Assembly: GCF_009828855.1 (NCBI RefSeq)
Contig: NZ_WUAG01000002.1
Location: 1,426,001-1,490,000, forward strand
Direction of reading: 5' to 3'
DNA length: 64,000 nucleotides
From: Psychromonas sp. L1A2
GTDB lineage: Bacteria; Pseudomonadota; Gammaproteobacteria; Enterobacterales; Psychromonadaceae
The translations under genes and the position numbers were made by a program. Of the stretch, positions 46,664 to 55,238 are shown piece after piece (position 1 is the first letter of the stretch; each line of letters opens with the position of its first letter). A model generated the notes under the pieces. The model made no database searches. It saw nothing but the letters and a program-made list of their open reading frames with translations, and was not told the origin of the DNA.

Positions 46664-49237
46664 ATGATGAAATGGATCAAGCGACTTTTTATAGTAGCTA
46701 TTATCTTGGCACTATTAGGTGCAGCAACTGTAATAGTTATTTATTATCAGCTGAAATCTGATTTGCCTGATGTAACAAGTATTCAAGATATACCGTTACA
46801 AGTTCCAATGAAGGTACTAAGCAAAGACGGTGAGTTGATCTCACAATTTGGTGAAAAAAGACGTATTCCATTAGTGCGTAAAGAGATACCAGATCAGTTA
46901 GCTAATGCATTTATTGCAACAGAAGATAGTCGATTTTATCAACATGTTGGTATGGATCCGATTGGTATAATGCGAGCAGCTAGTGTTTATATTATGTCAG
47001 GTAGCGCTAAACAAGGTGCAAGTACAATTACACAACAGGTCGCTAGAAATTTCTTTTTAACCAATGAAAAAACAATTCTTCGTAAAGTACGAGAAATCTT
47101 CATTGCCATTCAAATTGAGCAAATTTTAACAAAAGATGAAATATTAATGCTTTATCTTAATAAAATTGCGCTCGGGCATCGTTCTTTTGGTGTTGGTGCA
47201 GCAGCACAAGTTTACTTTGGTAAATCAGTTTCAGAATTAACATTATCAGAGATGGCTGTATTAGCAGGCCTTCCAAAAGCACCTTCACGATTAAACCCTA
47301 TTTATTCTGTAGAAAATGCAACAGAGCGTCGTAACATTGTATTAATACGAATGTTAGACGAAGGCTATATTACAGAAAAAGAGTATCAAGATGCACGTGA
47401 TGAAGTTGTATTAAGTAATTACCACGGTGCTGAAATAACCCTTTCAGCACATTACGTAGCAGAAATAGCACGTAATAAATTAATCGAGTTGTACGGTGAA
47501 GACAGAAGTTATAATGAAGGCTTTAACGTTTACACCACTGTGACTAAAAGTGCTCAAGAAGCAGCAAATCAAGCGGTTATTGAAAATTTATATAATTACG
47601 ATATGCGACATGGCTACCGTGGTGCGAGCAAAGTATTATGGGAAGAAGATGAAACACCATGGACACCAGAAAAAATAGTCAAAATACTATCAAAAGAAAA
47701 CGATATAGCAGATTTACATGCTGCCGTTGTCGTTGGCGTTAATAAAAAAAGCATTGATGTCATCATTAAAGGTCAGCAACAAAAGAAATCAACCATTGAA
47801 TGGGACGGCTTAAGTTGGGCTCGTGCATTTAAAACAGATTTAAGACAGGGGTATCCACCTAAAGAAGCGAAAGATATTGTTAAAGTCGGTGAACAAATTT
47901 GGGTGCGAGAAATTGAAGTAGAAGATAAAGAAAAATCGACGACCAATAAACAATTACAGCTATCTCAATATCCAGCTGTAAGTGCAGCATTTGTTTCTTT
48001 GAACCCACAAGATGGTGCTATTACTTCAATGGTCGGTGGGTTCAACTTTGCACAAAGTAAATTTAACCGTGCAACTCAAGCAAAACGACAAGTGGGTTCT
48101 AATATAAAACCTTTTATATATTCGGCTGCCCTTGATAATGGTTATACGCTGGCAACATTAGTTAGTGATACGCCAATTAGTCAATGGAGTGGAGATGAAG
48201 CTTGGCGCCCTAAAAACTCGCCCGCAGTATACGCAGGTCCAATTCGTTTACGTCAAGCACTAGGCCAATCTAAAAATGTTGTATCAGTGCGTCTAGTAGA
48301 AGACTTGGGTCTTACTAAAGTTATCGATCAACTTGTTAAGTTTGGTTTTAATGAAGATGACATGCCAAAAAGTAACTCTTTAGCTTTGGGCTCTGCAGCA
48401 ATGACACCAATTGAGTTAGCGACAGGTTATGCTGTTATTGCTAATGGTGGATATAAAGTAGAACCTTATATTATAGAACGTATTGAGGACGCTTATGGAA
48501 CCATACTGTATCAAGCTGAGCCCAAAATTGTATGTCCTGAATGTATTAGTATCTATAAACAACAAGAGAAAGAAACCGACTTATTAGCAACGACCACTAT
48601 TATTGATGGAGAAGCCGAAGTTTGTGTTATTTCACCTATTGATAAAACACAGATTGCACCATCAGTAATATCACCAGAGACAGCCTTTTTAACACGAGAA
48701 ATGTTAAGAACGGCCGTTTGGGGTGGTGGAAACAGAAAAAATAAAACCAACTGGAACGGAACCGGTTGGAGAGCAGGTCGAGCTATCGGGCGACAAGATA
48801 TGGGTGGAAAAACAGGTACTACAAATGATTCCAAAGATGCTTGGTTTTCAGGATTTGTTGGTAACATGGTCGCAACCTCTTGGGTTGGCTTCGATGATTT
48901 TAGTCGAGAGTTAGGTCGTGCAACTTACAATAACAATTTAGGTAAAAACCAAGTGGCTGGCGGTGAATTTGGTGCACGAACAGCTTTACCAGCATGGAAT
49001 TACTTTATGAGTAAAACAATGGCAGACCAACCTGTTTATCAACCCCCTCGACCACAAACCATTTCTAGTGTACGTATTGATGCTGCAACCGGCTTATTGA
49101 CTACAGCAAGAGATGAAACTACACGGTTTGAGTTCTTCAGAGCCGGTACAATACCTGCTAACTATGTACCAGAGCCAATGTTCAGTGGTTCTGATTCGCA
49201 AGAAGGTGGGTCTATTTTTGGTGATGAATTATTTTAA
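46664..49237 (+). CDS. mrcA: Penicillin-binding protein 1A (class A PBP)
   Basis: Bifunctional peptidoglycan glycosyltransferase and transpeptidase of the inner membrane. The 857-residue protein has a membrane helix (about 8-28), the GT51 domain with catalytic Glu87 in ATEDSRFYQHVG and QGASTITQQVARNF (117-130), an OB-like insertion, and the transpeptidase domain with S479-N-I-K482, GQSKNVV (SxN) and GGKTGTTNDSKDAWF (KTG). Length matches E. coli PBP1a (850). Two adjacent ATGs (46664, 46667) are possible. Its TAA stop shares a TTAA palindrome with the convergent yrfG stop. Confidence 0.97.
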   Translation: MMKWIKRLFIVAIILALLGAATVIVIYYQLKSDLPDVTSIQDIPLQVPMKVLSKDGELISQFGEKRRIPLVRKEIPDQLANAFIATEDSRFYQHVGMDPIGIMRAASVYIMSGSAKQGASTITQQVARNFFLTNEKTILRKVREIFIAIQIEQILTKDEILMLYLNKIALGHRSFGVGAAAQVYFGKSVSELTLSEMAVLAGLPKAPSRLNPIYSVENATERRNIVLIRMLDEGYITEKEYQDARDEVVLSNYHGAEITLSAHYVAEIARNKLIELYGEDRSYNEGFNVYTTVTKSAQEAANQAVIENLYNYDMRHGYRGASKVLWEEDETPWTPEKIVKILSKENDIADLHAAVVVGVNKKSIDVIIKGQQQKKSTIEWDGLSWARAFKTDLRQGYPPKEAKDIVKVGEQIWVREIEVEDKEKSTTNKQLQLSQYPAVSAAFVSLNPQDGAITSMVGGFNFAQSKFNRATQAKRQVGSNIKPFIYSAALDNGYTLATLVSDTPISQWSGDEAWRPKNSPAVYAGPIRLRQALGQSKNVVSVRLVEDLGLTKVIDQLVKFGFNEDDMPKSNSLALGSAAMTPIELATGYAVIANGGYKVEPYIIERIEDAYGTILYQAEPKIVCPECISIYKQQEKETDLLATTTIIDGEAEVCVISPIDKTQIAPSVISPETAFLTREMLRTAVWGGGNRKNKTNWNGTGWRAGRAIGRQDMGGKTGTTNDSKDAWFSGFVGNMVATSWVGFDDFSRELGRATYNNNLGKNQVAGGEFGARTALPAWNYFMSKTMADQPVYQPPRPQTISSVRIDAATGLLTTARDETTRFEFFRAGTIPANYVPEPMFSGSDSQEGGSIFGDELF

Positions 49238-49899
49238 CGAATAATATTCAAACTAAAAAATTCATTAAATTGACAGATAGATGAAAAGCCTTGCATTAAT
49301 TGTGCAGGCTTTTTACTATCTGGTTTATTAATACCCATTAAATACTCCACGCCAGCAGACTCAGCAGCAACTAATATCTTTTCACTATCATCAATAAAAA
49401 CAGATCTTGAAAAATCAGTATTAAGCTGCTTTTTTACTGCAGACCAAAAACCTTGGTCCTCTTTTGCATGACCAATTTCATGGCTAGAAATAACTAAATC
49501 TACATATGATAACAATTGGGTTTGCTGATCTTTTAATTTAATACCACTAGGGTGCGCATTAGTTAAAATAACAATTTTTTTATTGAGCTCTTTTAGCGTT
49601 TTTAAAAACCATAAGGTATCTTCACGCCACTGGATTTTATCTTTACATTGATGTTGTAGTTGATGAATATCTAAACCTAAAGTATTGCTCCAATAATCAT
49701 AACAATACCAAGATAATGTCCCAGATACTTTTTTACACTCCGAAAATACAATTTCGGCTGCTTTTTCAAAAGAGATACGATGAATAATTGCATATTGTTC
49801 TGGTACTAATTCCATCCAGAAATGAGAGTCATAGTGCAAGTCTAATAGCGTTCCATCCATATCTAGTAATACAAGATCGATATCTTTTTCTAACAACAT
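49234..49899 (-). CDS. yrfG: GMP/IMP nucleotidase YrfG (HAD family)
   Basis: A 221-residue HAD phosphatase with motif I LLDMDGTLLDL (about 10-20), motif II VILTNAHPSG, the Lys of HAKEDQGFW and motif IV FIDDSEKILVAA. E. coli YrfG dephosphorylates GMP and IMP. The ELVPEQYAIIHRIS block fits that subfamily. In E. coli mrcA, nudE, yrfF and yrfG lie together; here yrfF is missing. The stop overlaps the mrcA stop by 4 bases. Confidence 0.9.
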   Translation of the reverse strand: MLLEKDIDLVLLDMDGTLLDLHYDSHFWMELVPEQYAIIHRISFEKAAEIVFSECKKVSGTLSWYCYDYWSNTLGLDIHQLQHQCKDKIQWREDTLWFLKTLKELNKKIVILTNAHPSGIKLKDQQTQLLSYVDLVISSHEIGHAKEDQGFWSAVKKQLNTDFSRSVFIDDSEKILVAAESAGVEYLMGINKPDSKKPAQLMQGFSSICQFNEFFSLNIIR

Positions 49900-50154
49900 A
49901 CTTTTCCTAAAAATGTCTAAGGTTGAATGGAGGAAAGCGAATTAATTTTTTCAAAATGAGTTTAATACCTAATGCCGTTAATGGAAGCCAGTGTAAATAA
50001 TTGATCCTTTTACAGAACTCACATCGTAGCAATAAGTTCTCTCAATTCACTGAATAGGTGAGATATTCATTTGGATTGGCATAATACAGTATCGTAGAGA
50101 CAATAAGCATTGTAAGATGACATTTATATATACTAATAAAACTATGAGGCACTT

Positions 50155-50706
50155 ATGAGCAACTCTTCGCAAACGTTACCTGAAATTTTAAATAAAAGTG
50201 TTGCCGCTTGTAGTCGATTTTTTAAAATTGAAACACTACAACTAAAATTTAGTAATGGCGAACAGCGTGAATTTGAACGCATGCAAAGTAGTAATCAAGG
50301 TGCAGTTTTAGTCGTTCCTTTTTATGATAAAGATACAATCTTATTAATACGCGAGTATGCAGCAGGTACGCATAGTTATGAATTAGGCTTTCCTAAAGGG
50401 CTTATTGACCCCGGCGAAACACCTTTAGAAGCCGCTAATCGTGAATTAAAAGAAGAAGTTGGCTTTGGTGCTAATGAGTTTACCGAACTAAAAAAAGTAG
50501 TGATGGCACCCAGTTACTTTAGTAGTGAAATGACACTTTTTATGGCTAATGATTTATACCCTGAAAGCTTAATTGGAGATGAACCAGAGCCTTTAGAAGT
50601 GATAAAATGGCCATTAAATAAAGCAGATGAATTACTAAATAGAAGTGATTTTCAAGAGGCGCGTAGTATCAGTGCTTTACTTTGGGTGATGAAAAACTAC
50701 AAATAA
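50155..50706 (+). CDS. nudE: ADP compounds hydrolase NudE (Nudix)
   Basis: NudE hydrolyses ADP-ribose, Ap3A and NADH. The 183-residue protein carries a complete Nudix box at 82-104: G82, E88, R96, E97, E100, E101 and G103 within GLIDPGETPLEAANRELKEE. LLIREYAAGTHSYELGFPKG precedes it, as in E. coli NudE. It is next to mrcA/yrfG, the usual neighbourhood. The 255-base upstream spacer with yrfG shows no other gene. Confidence 0.94.
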   Translation: MSNSSQTLPEILNKSVAACSRFFKIETLQLKFSNGEQREFERMQSSNQGAVLVVPFYDKDTILLIREYAAGTHSYELGFPKGLIDPGETPLEAANRELKEEVGFGANEFTELKKVVMAPSYFSSEMTLFMANDLYPESLIGDEPEPLEVIKWPLNKADELLNRSDFQEARSISALLWVMKNYK

Positions 50707-50723
50707 AAAGAATTTCAAGAGTA

Positions 50724-50751
50724 AGCAGACAGTATGCATATACTGCCTGCT
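50724..50751. terminator. Hairpin between nudE and sthA
   Basis: AGCAGACAGTAT (50724-50735) pairs with ATACTGCCTGCT (50740-50751) with one mismatch and a 4-base loop, between convergent genes. There is no long T run on either side, so it is a possible rather than certain terminator. Confidence 0.5.
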
Positions 50752-50778
50752 CATTTCTAAAAACAACAAATTCGCTAT

Positions 50779-52209
50779 TTAAAATAAACGATTTAAACCA
50801 TTTAATGCAGCGACTCGATATGCTTCTGCCATGGTTGGATAATTAAAAGTCGTATTCGCAAAATATTCAATAGTATTGCCCGGCCCCTCTTGTTCCATGA
50901 TCGCTTGACCGATATGAATAATCTCCGCTGCACGCTCTCCAAAACAATGAATACCTAATATTTCTTTGGTCTCACGATGGAATAAAATTTTCAAACTGCC
51001 CACATCAGACCCTAAAATTTGCGAACGTGCTAAATCTTTAAATTGTGCACGTCCTACTTCATAAGGCACTTGCTGCTGCGTAAGCATTTGCTCTGTTTTA
51101 CCCACAGAACTGATTTCAGGAATCGTATAAATACCAGTAGGAATATCTTTAATAAGCTTTCTTTTGCCTTCACCGGTGATAATTAAATTAGCCGCAATTC
51201 GACCTTGGTCATAAGCTGCACTTGCCAGACTTGGGTAACCAATAACATCACCTACGGCATAAATATTATCAACCGACGTTTGGTAATGTTCATTAATCGC
51301 TAGTTGTCCACGGCTGTCTGGCTTCAAGCCCACTGCTTGTAAATTCAGCAAATCAGTATTACCTGTTCGGCCATTGGCATACAACAGACAATCAGCCTTC
51401 ATTTTTTTGCCTGATTTGAAATGAATAACAACCCCATCAGATGATGATTCTACTTTTTCATACTCTTCATCATGACGTAAAATCATACCTGAATTTCTAA
51501 AATGGTAAGATAAAGCATCTGACATTTCTGCATCTAAAAATGAGAGCAATCGGTCTCGAGTATTCACCAAATCAGTCTTAACACTCAACCCTCTAAAAAT
51601 AGACGCATACTCACATCCGATAACACCTGCACCATAAATAACAATATGTTGTGGTTGATAATCTAACGATAAAATCGTATCACTGTCGTAAACATTAGCG
51701 GAATTAAAATCGATATCATCAGGATGATAAGGGCGAGATCCCGTTGCAATAACAATATCTTTGGCAGTGATAACTTCCACAGAACCATCTGCATTCTTTA
51801 CTTTTACAGAATGGTTATCGACAAAAGATGCTTCACCAAAATGTAAAGTACAGTTATTGCGATTATAAAAACTACTGCGCATCTTAACTTGCTTACCGAT
51901 CACTTGTGCGGTGTGACGAAGTACATCTGCAAAAGTAAATTCTTGTTTTTGAGGGTAATTATTTGTAAATAATGCATTGTTCTTCAATTCAATCAACTGC
52001 GTCACACTATGACGAAGCGCTTTGGAAGGAATAGTTCCCCAATGAGTACAACCGCCGCCTATATCTCGATATTTTTCAACAACTGCGACACGCTTACCCG
52101 CTTTTGCAAGCTTCATCGCCGAACCTTCTCCACCTGGGCCAGTACCAATAACAATGACATCATAATCGTAATTTACAGGAGCAATTTTTTGATTCTTTGG
52201 AGTTGACAT
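50779..52209 (-). CDS. sthA: Soluble pyridine nucleotide transhydrogenase SthA
   Basis: SthA reoxidises NADPH with NAD+, balancing the two pools. The 476-residue flavoprotein has the FAD motif GTGPGGEG (22-29), [17 protein letters not shown] (51-67), the NAD(P) motif [13 protein letters not shown] and the FAD-binding [20 protein letters not shown]. Only Cys54 of the usual CxxxxC redox pair is present (residue 59 is Thr), which is normal for SthA and separates it from lipoamide dehydrogenase. It is divergent from yijD. In E. coli fabR lies between the two; here it is absent. Confidence 0.96.
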   Translation of the reverse strand: MSTPKNQKIAPVNYDYDVIVIGTGPGGEGSAMKLAKAGKRVAVVEKYRDIGGGCTHWGTIPSKALRHSVTQLIELKNNALFTNNYPQKQEFTFADVLRHTAQVIGKQVKMRSSFYNRNNCTLHFGEASFVDNHSVKVKNADGSVEVITAKDIVIATGSRPYHPDDIDFNSANVYDSDTILSLDYQPQHIVIYGAGVIGCEYASIFRGLSVKTDLVNTRDRLLSFLDAEMSDALSYHFRNSGMILRHDEEYEKVESSSDGVVIHFKSGKKMKADCLLYANGRTGNTDLLNLQAVGLKPDSRGQLAINEHYQTSVDNIYAVGDVIGYPSLASAAYDQGRIAANLIITGEGKRKLIKDIPTGIYTIPEISSVGKTEQMLTQQQVPYEVGRAQFKDLARSQILGSDVGSLKILFHRETKEILGIHCFGERAAEIIHIGQAIMEQEGPGNTIEYFANTTFNYPTMAEAYRVAALNGLNRLF

Positions 52210-52431
52210 TAGACGACCTCAAGTTGGAAAGTAACTTATCTTAACAATTTGATAGCATTTGTCACACATTCTTACAACAAAGTTAGCTGTAAACCTTTTA
52301 TAAATAGTCTATTGTTATTGTTTAAGTATCTTTAACTTCTCACATACACTATAAATGTAAGAAATAGGTATTAGTTCATGTTATTTTTAAGGTTTAAATT
52401 TTAAACCAGTCAAACTACAGGAGTAATGACA

Positions 52432-52815
52432 ATGCAAGACAGCAACATCTCTTCACAGCAGGATAGTAATATATCTGTAAAATGGTTAATTTATGCTTTC
52501 TTAATAGGGCTATCAACAAATGCGTGTTTTTCTATTTTAACGATTTCCCAAGTGACTTTTTCTCTTTTTCCATTTTTTACGCTATTTTTTGCGATTAGTC
52601 ACTTTTACCGTTTATATATTCATGAAGCTAATAACGAAGGAAGCATCAGACCTGCATGGGCTGCATTTTTCATTGGATTGTTTTCTTACTCTGCCTTCAC
52701 TAGTGCGTTATACCCAGAGCTAGGCTCAAATTTTATATCTATCACTATCGCACTGGTTTTGGCTATTTGGTTAATGTATAAATTAATGTTTGGCGACAAA
52801 CGTTATTCAGCGTAA
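52432..52815 (+). CDS. yijD: Inner-membrane protein YijD (DUF1422)
   Basis: A 127-residue protein with four membrane helices, matching E. coli YijD over its length; the clearest shared block is ALYPELGSNFISITIALVLA (YPDIGSNFFP in E. coli). Function unknown. The ATG at 52432 is preferred because AGGAG (52419-52423) lies 8 bases upstream; an ATG two codons earlier is only 2 bases from it. The N-terminus is polar (QDSNISSQQDSNIS, a short repeat). It is divergent from sthA as in E. coli but without fabR. Confidence 0.86.
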   Translation: MQDSNISSQQDSNISVKWLIYAFLIGLSTNACFSILTISQVTFSLFPFFTLFFAISHFYRLYIHEANNEGSIRPAWAAFFIGLFSYSAFTSALYPELGSNFISITIALVLAIWLMYKLMFGDKRYSA

Positions 52816-52836
52816 TTATTCTATAAAGGCAAAAAA

Positions 52837-53295
52837 ATGGATTATATTACTCGCAATATACCAAAATCTAAAAAAATCGCTTTAGTTGCACATGATCACA
52901 TGAAAACCCTATTAACTAGTTGGGTATCAAAAAGAACAGAACAATTAAAGCAACATGAGTTATTCGCAACGGGTACAACGGGCTCTCTATTAACCAAAAA
53001 AACAGGTCTTCCAATAGAGTGTCTACTATCAGGACCAATGGGAGGAGATCAACAACTTGGATCTAAAATTGCCGAAGGTAAACTTGATCTATTGATTTTT
53101 TTCTGGGATCCAATGAATGCGGTACCACATGACACTGATGTGAAAGCGCTTTTACGATTAGCAGCGGTATGGAATATTCCTATCGCGACTAATATTGCAA
53201 CAGCCGATTTTATTATGGACTCTGTTCATATTGATCAAGACTACGCGACACGTATTCCTGATTACCAAGGTTATTTGCTCGAACGTACACAATAG
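52837..53295 (+). CDS. mgsA: Methylglyoxal synthase MgsA
   Basis: MgsA converts dihydroxyacetone phosphate to methylglyoxal, a bypass that releases phosphate. The 152-residue protein has the same key residue numbers as E. coli: Asp71 (MGGDQQ), His98 and Asp101 (PHDTD), plus [11 protein letters not shown] and [10 protein letters not shown] phosphate-binding segments. It lies 21 bases after yijD and 15 bases before the MOSC gene, so the three may share a transcript. GloA in the window detoxifies its product. Confidence 0.96.
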   Translation: MDYITRNIPKSKKIALVAHDHMKTLLTSWVSKRTEQLKQHELFATGTTGSLLTKKTGLPIECLLSGPMGGDQQLGSKIAEGKLDLLIFFWDPMNAVPHDTDVKALLRLAAVWNIPIATNIATADFIMDSVHIDQDYATRIPDYQGYLLERTQ

Positions 53296-53310
53296 GGCTT
53301 GGAGATTGAC

Positions 53311-54411
53311 GTGCAAAGCTTAACAGATATTTATATTTACCCAATAAAATCCACTAAAGGTGTCGAATTACCTCAAACGTTTGTTGAACAAAAAGGTTTG
53401 AAAGATGATAGGCGTTATATGTTAGTGGATCTTGATGGCCAATTTATCACTGGCCGTACTCACCCTCAGTTAACCCAGGTGAGTATAGAGTTTTCTAAAA
53501 AAGGCTTATTTGTTAGTGCACCTAATCAAACTAGTTTTTATATCCAACAAAAACAATTTACAGAGCAAATATTAACCGTTGATATTTGGTCAGATACATT
53601 ACAAGCACAACATTGCCATCCAGATTACGACCGTTGGTTTTCGGCGTTCTTAAAGCAGGACTGCAAACTGGTTTATTTTTCTAACAGCAGTATGCGGTGT
53701 GTAAAAAACAAACAAACGCAAGTTAGTTTTGCTGATGGTTATCCATTATTAATTATTAACCAAGCATCAGTTGATCAACTCAATACTCATTTGGAAAAAC
53801 CTGTTAGTGCTTTGCACTTTCGACCTAATTTGGTGGTTAAAGGAGAGGCTCCTTTTATTGAAGATAATTGGGCTCGTATTAAAATTGGGGAAGTAGAGTT
53901 TGAGGTTAGTAAGCCTTGTTCTCGCTGTATTTTTACTAATGTTGACCCTAAAACAGGTATTGCAGATATTGAACAGCCGCTTAAAACATTAGCACAATTT
54001 AGATTCCATGAAGGTGAAATTGATTTTGGACAAAACCTAATCCCCTTAAATGAAGGGATTATCCGCAGTGGTGATCCGGTGCAAGTACTAGAGACTAAAG
54101 AGGCTCCTGTATATCACTCGATGCTAAACAATCTTGAAAGCGACAAAAAAGCAGTAAAAATACACTTTTCTGTTAGCGATATTGAAGTAACTGGCAATAC
54201 TCAACTACCCTTATTAGATCAAGCAGAACTCGCAGGTGTTAATATCCCATTTTCATGTAGAGGCGGTAAATGCGGTCGTTGTAAAACGAAATTATTATCC
54301 GGTGAGGTTGATGTATTAAATAACCAAGGTTTGTTTACAGAAGACATTGCAGCAGGCTATGTATTGGCTTGTAGTTGTATTCCTACCTCGGATATTAGTA
54401 TCGAGCACTAA
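53311..54411 (+). CDS. ycbX: YcbX-like MOSC-domain protein with C-terminal 2Fe-2S ferredoxin domain
   Basis: The 366-residue protein has a MOSC N-terminal beta-barrel domain (IYIYPIKSTKGVEL at the start), the MOSC domain with FRPNLVVKGEAPF and the conserved cysteine in VSKPCSRCIFTNVDP that would hold a molybdenum cofactor, and a plant-type 2Fe-2S ferredoxin domain (CRGGKCGRCKTKLLSGEV, then CSC near the end). E. coli YcbX detoxifies N-hydroxylated bases such as 6-hydroxylaminopurine using a Mo cofactor and CysJ. The start is GTG at 53311 with GGAG 6 bases upstream; a TTG at 53299 is less likely. Confidence 0.92.
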   Translation: MQSLTDIYIYPIKSTKGVELPQTFVEQKGLKDDRRYMLVDLDGQFITGRTHPQLTQVSIEFSKKGLFVSAPNQTSFYIQQKQFTEQILTVDIWSDTLQAQHCHPDYDRWFSAFLKQDCKLVYFSNSSMRCVKNKQTQVSFADGYPLLIINQASVDQLNTHLEKPVSALHFRPNLVVKGEAPFIEDNWARIKIGEVEFEVSKPCSRCIFTNVDPKTGIADIEQPLKTLAQFRFHEGEIDFGQNLIPLNEGIIRSGDPVQVLETKEAPVYHSMLNNLESDKKAVKIHFSVSDIEVTGNTQLPLLDQAELAGVNIPFSCRGGKCGRCKTKLLSGEVDVLNNQGLFTEDIAAGYVLACSCIPTSDISIEH

Positions 54412-54426
54412 TACGAAAAAAGCCAT

Positions 54427-54466
54427 TAATCACTCTTTAAATGCTTTATTTATTAGAGAGTGATTA
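54427..54466. terminator. Hairpin between the MOSC gene and miaE
   Basis: TAATCACTCT (54427-54436) pairs perfectly with AGAGTGATTA (54457-54466) across a 20-base A/T-rich loop, between convergent genes. No long T run follows. Confidence 0.5.
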
Positions 54467-54476
54467 TATTTCATAG

Positions 54477-55238
54477 TCACTTTTCAGGGCACCCACTATG
54501 AAACTTAAAGTCATCATCATAGCGACTGATTAACTCACCTTCCAATTTTCCAAAAAATTGAATTCGCTCAGAAATATCTTTACCTGCAATTCGCTCAGCT
54601 AAAGATAGATAATCTTGATAATGACGAGCTTCTGAACGTAACAACGAAAGGTAAAATTTATTTAACACAGGATCTAAGTGTGGGGCAATTTTAGCAAATC
54701 GCTCACAAGATCTCGCTTCAATATAAGCACTACAAATAAGCTTATCAATTAATGTATCAGGCTCATGTGTGGTGACATGCTTCAATAATTCTCTTGCATA
54801 GCGGCTTGAACCAACAAAATGAAAGGTGATATCGCGTGCTTGCATAATTTCTACAACTTGATAAAAATGGTGCAATTCTTCTTTAATTAACAAGACCATT
54901 TTATCAATCAAATCCTGCCCATAAGCAATATTTTCTTTTACGACTATTTTTTTAGATAAACCATTACTCGCTAACGCTTTCCAATCACCTTGCTTACGAT
55001 AAACAAAGTCATTATAAGGTGTGAGCCAAGCCATAAGCGCATCACCGCTTTGTTTATCTACAGCATAACGACGAACTAATAACATCGCCGTTTGTGCCGC
55101 TTTTAGCTCGCAAATCATATGATCAACTAATAACGCAGATTGGTTTTCAACAAGTTTAGCTTTATCTACCCAAGCTTGTGGTGTTTCTACATGCAAAAAC
55201 TGCTTAATCGGTGCTAATAATTGATCATCTGTCTGCAT
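54477..55238 (-). CDS. miaE: tRNA-(ms2io6A)-hydroxylase MiaE
   Basis: MiaE is a diiron oxygenase that hydroxylates the isopentenyl group of ms2i6A37 in tRNAs reading U-starting codons. The 253-residue all-helical, ferritin-like protein shows metal-ligand helices with LVDHMICELKAAQ, LIKEELHHFYQVVEIM, SAYIEARSCERFAKIAPH and LLRSEARHYQDYLSLA. The ATG directly follows the TAA of the SNF2 helicase gene with no spacer (TAAATG), so its translation is probably coupled to the helicase. miaA and miaB are elsewhere. Confidence 0.93.
   Translation of the reverse strand: MQTDDQLLAPIKQFLHVETPQAWVDKAKLVENQSALLVDHMICELKAAQTAMLLVRRYAVDKQSGDALMAWLTPYNDFVYRKQGDWKALASNGLSKKIVVKENIAYGQDLIDKMVLLIKEELHHFYQVVEIMQARDITFHFVGSSRYARELLKHVTTHEPDTLIDKLICSAYIEARSCERFAKIAPHLDPVLNKFYLSLLRSEARHYQDYLSLAERIAGKDISERIQFFGKLEGELISRYDDDFKFHSGCPEK

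Noticed and set aside
48553-48867. 104-codon minus-strand frame inside mrcA
   Set aside because: Shadow of the transpeptidase domain; the translation has no recognisable features.
50779-52209. Dihydrolipoamide dehydrogenase instead of SthA
   Set aside because: The second redox cysteine is Thr and the [15 protein letters not shown] loop is of the SthA type.
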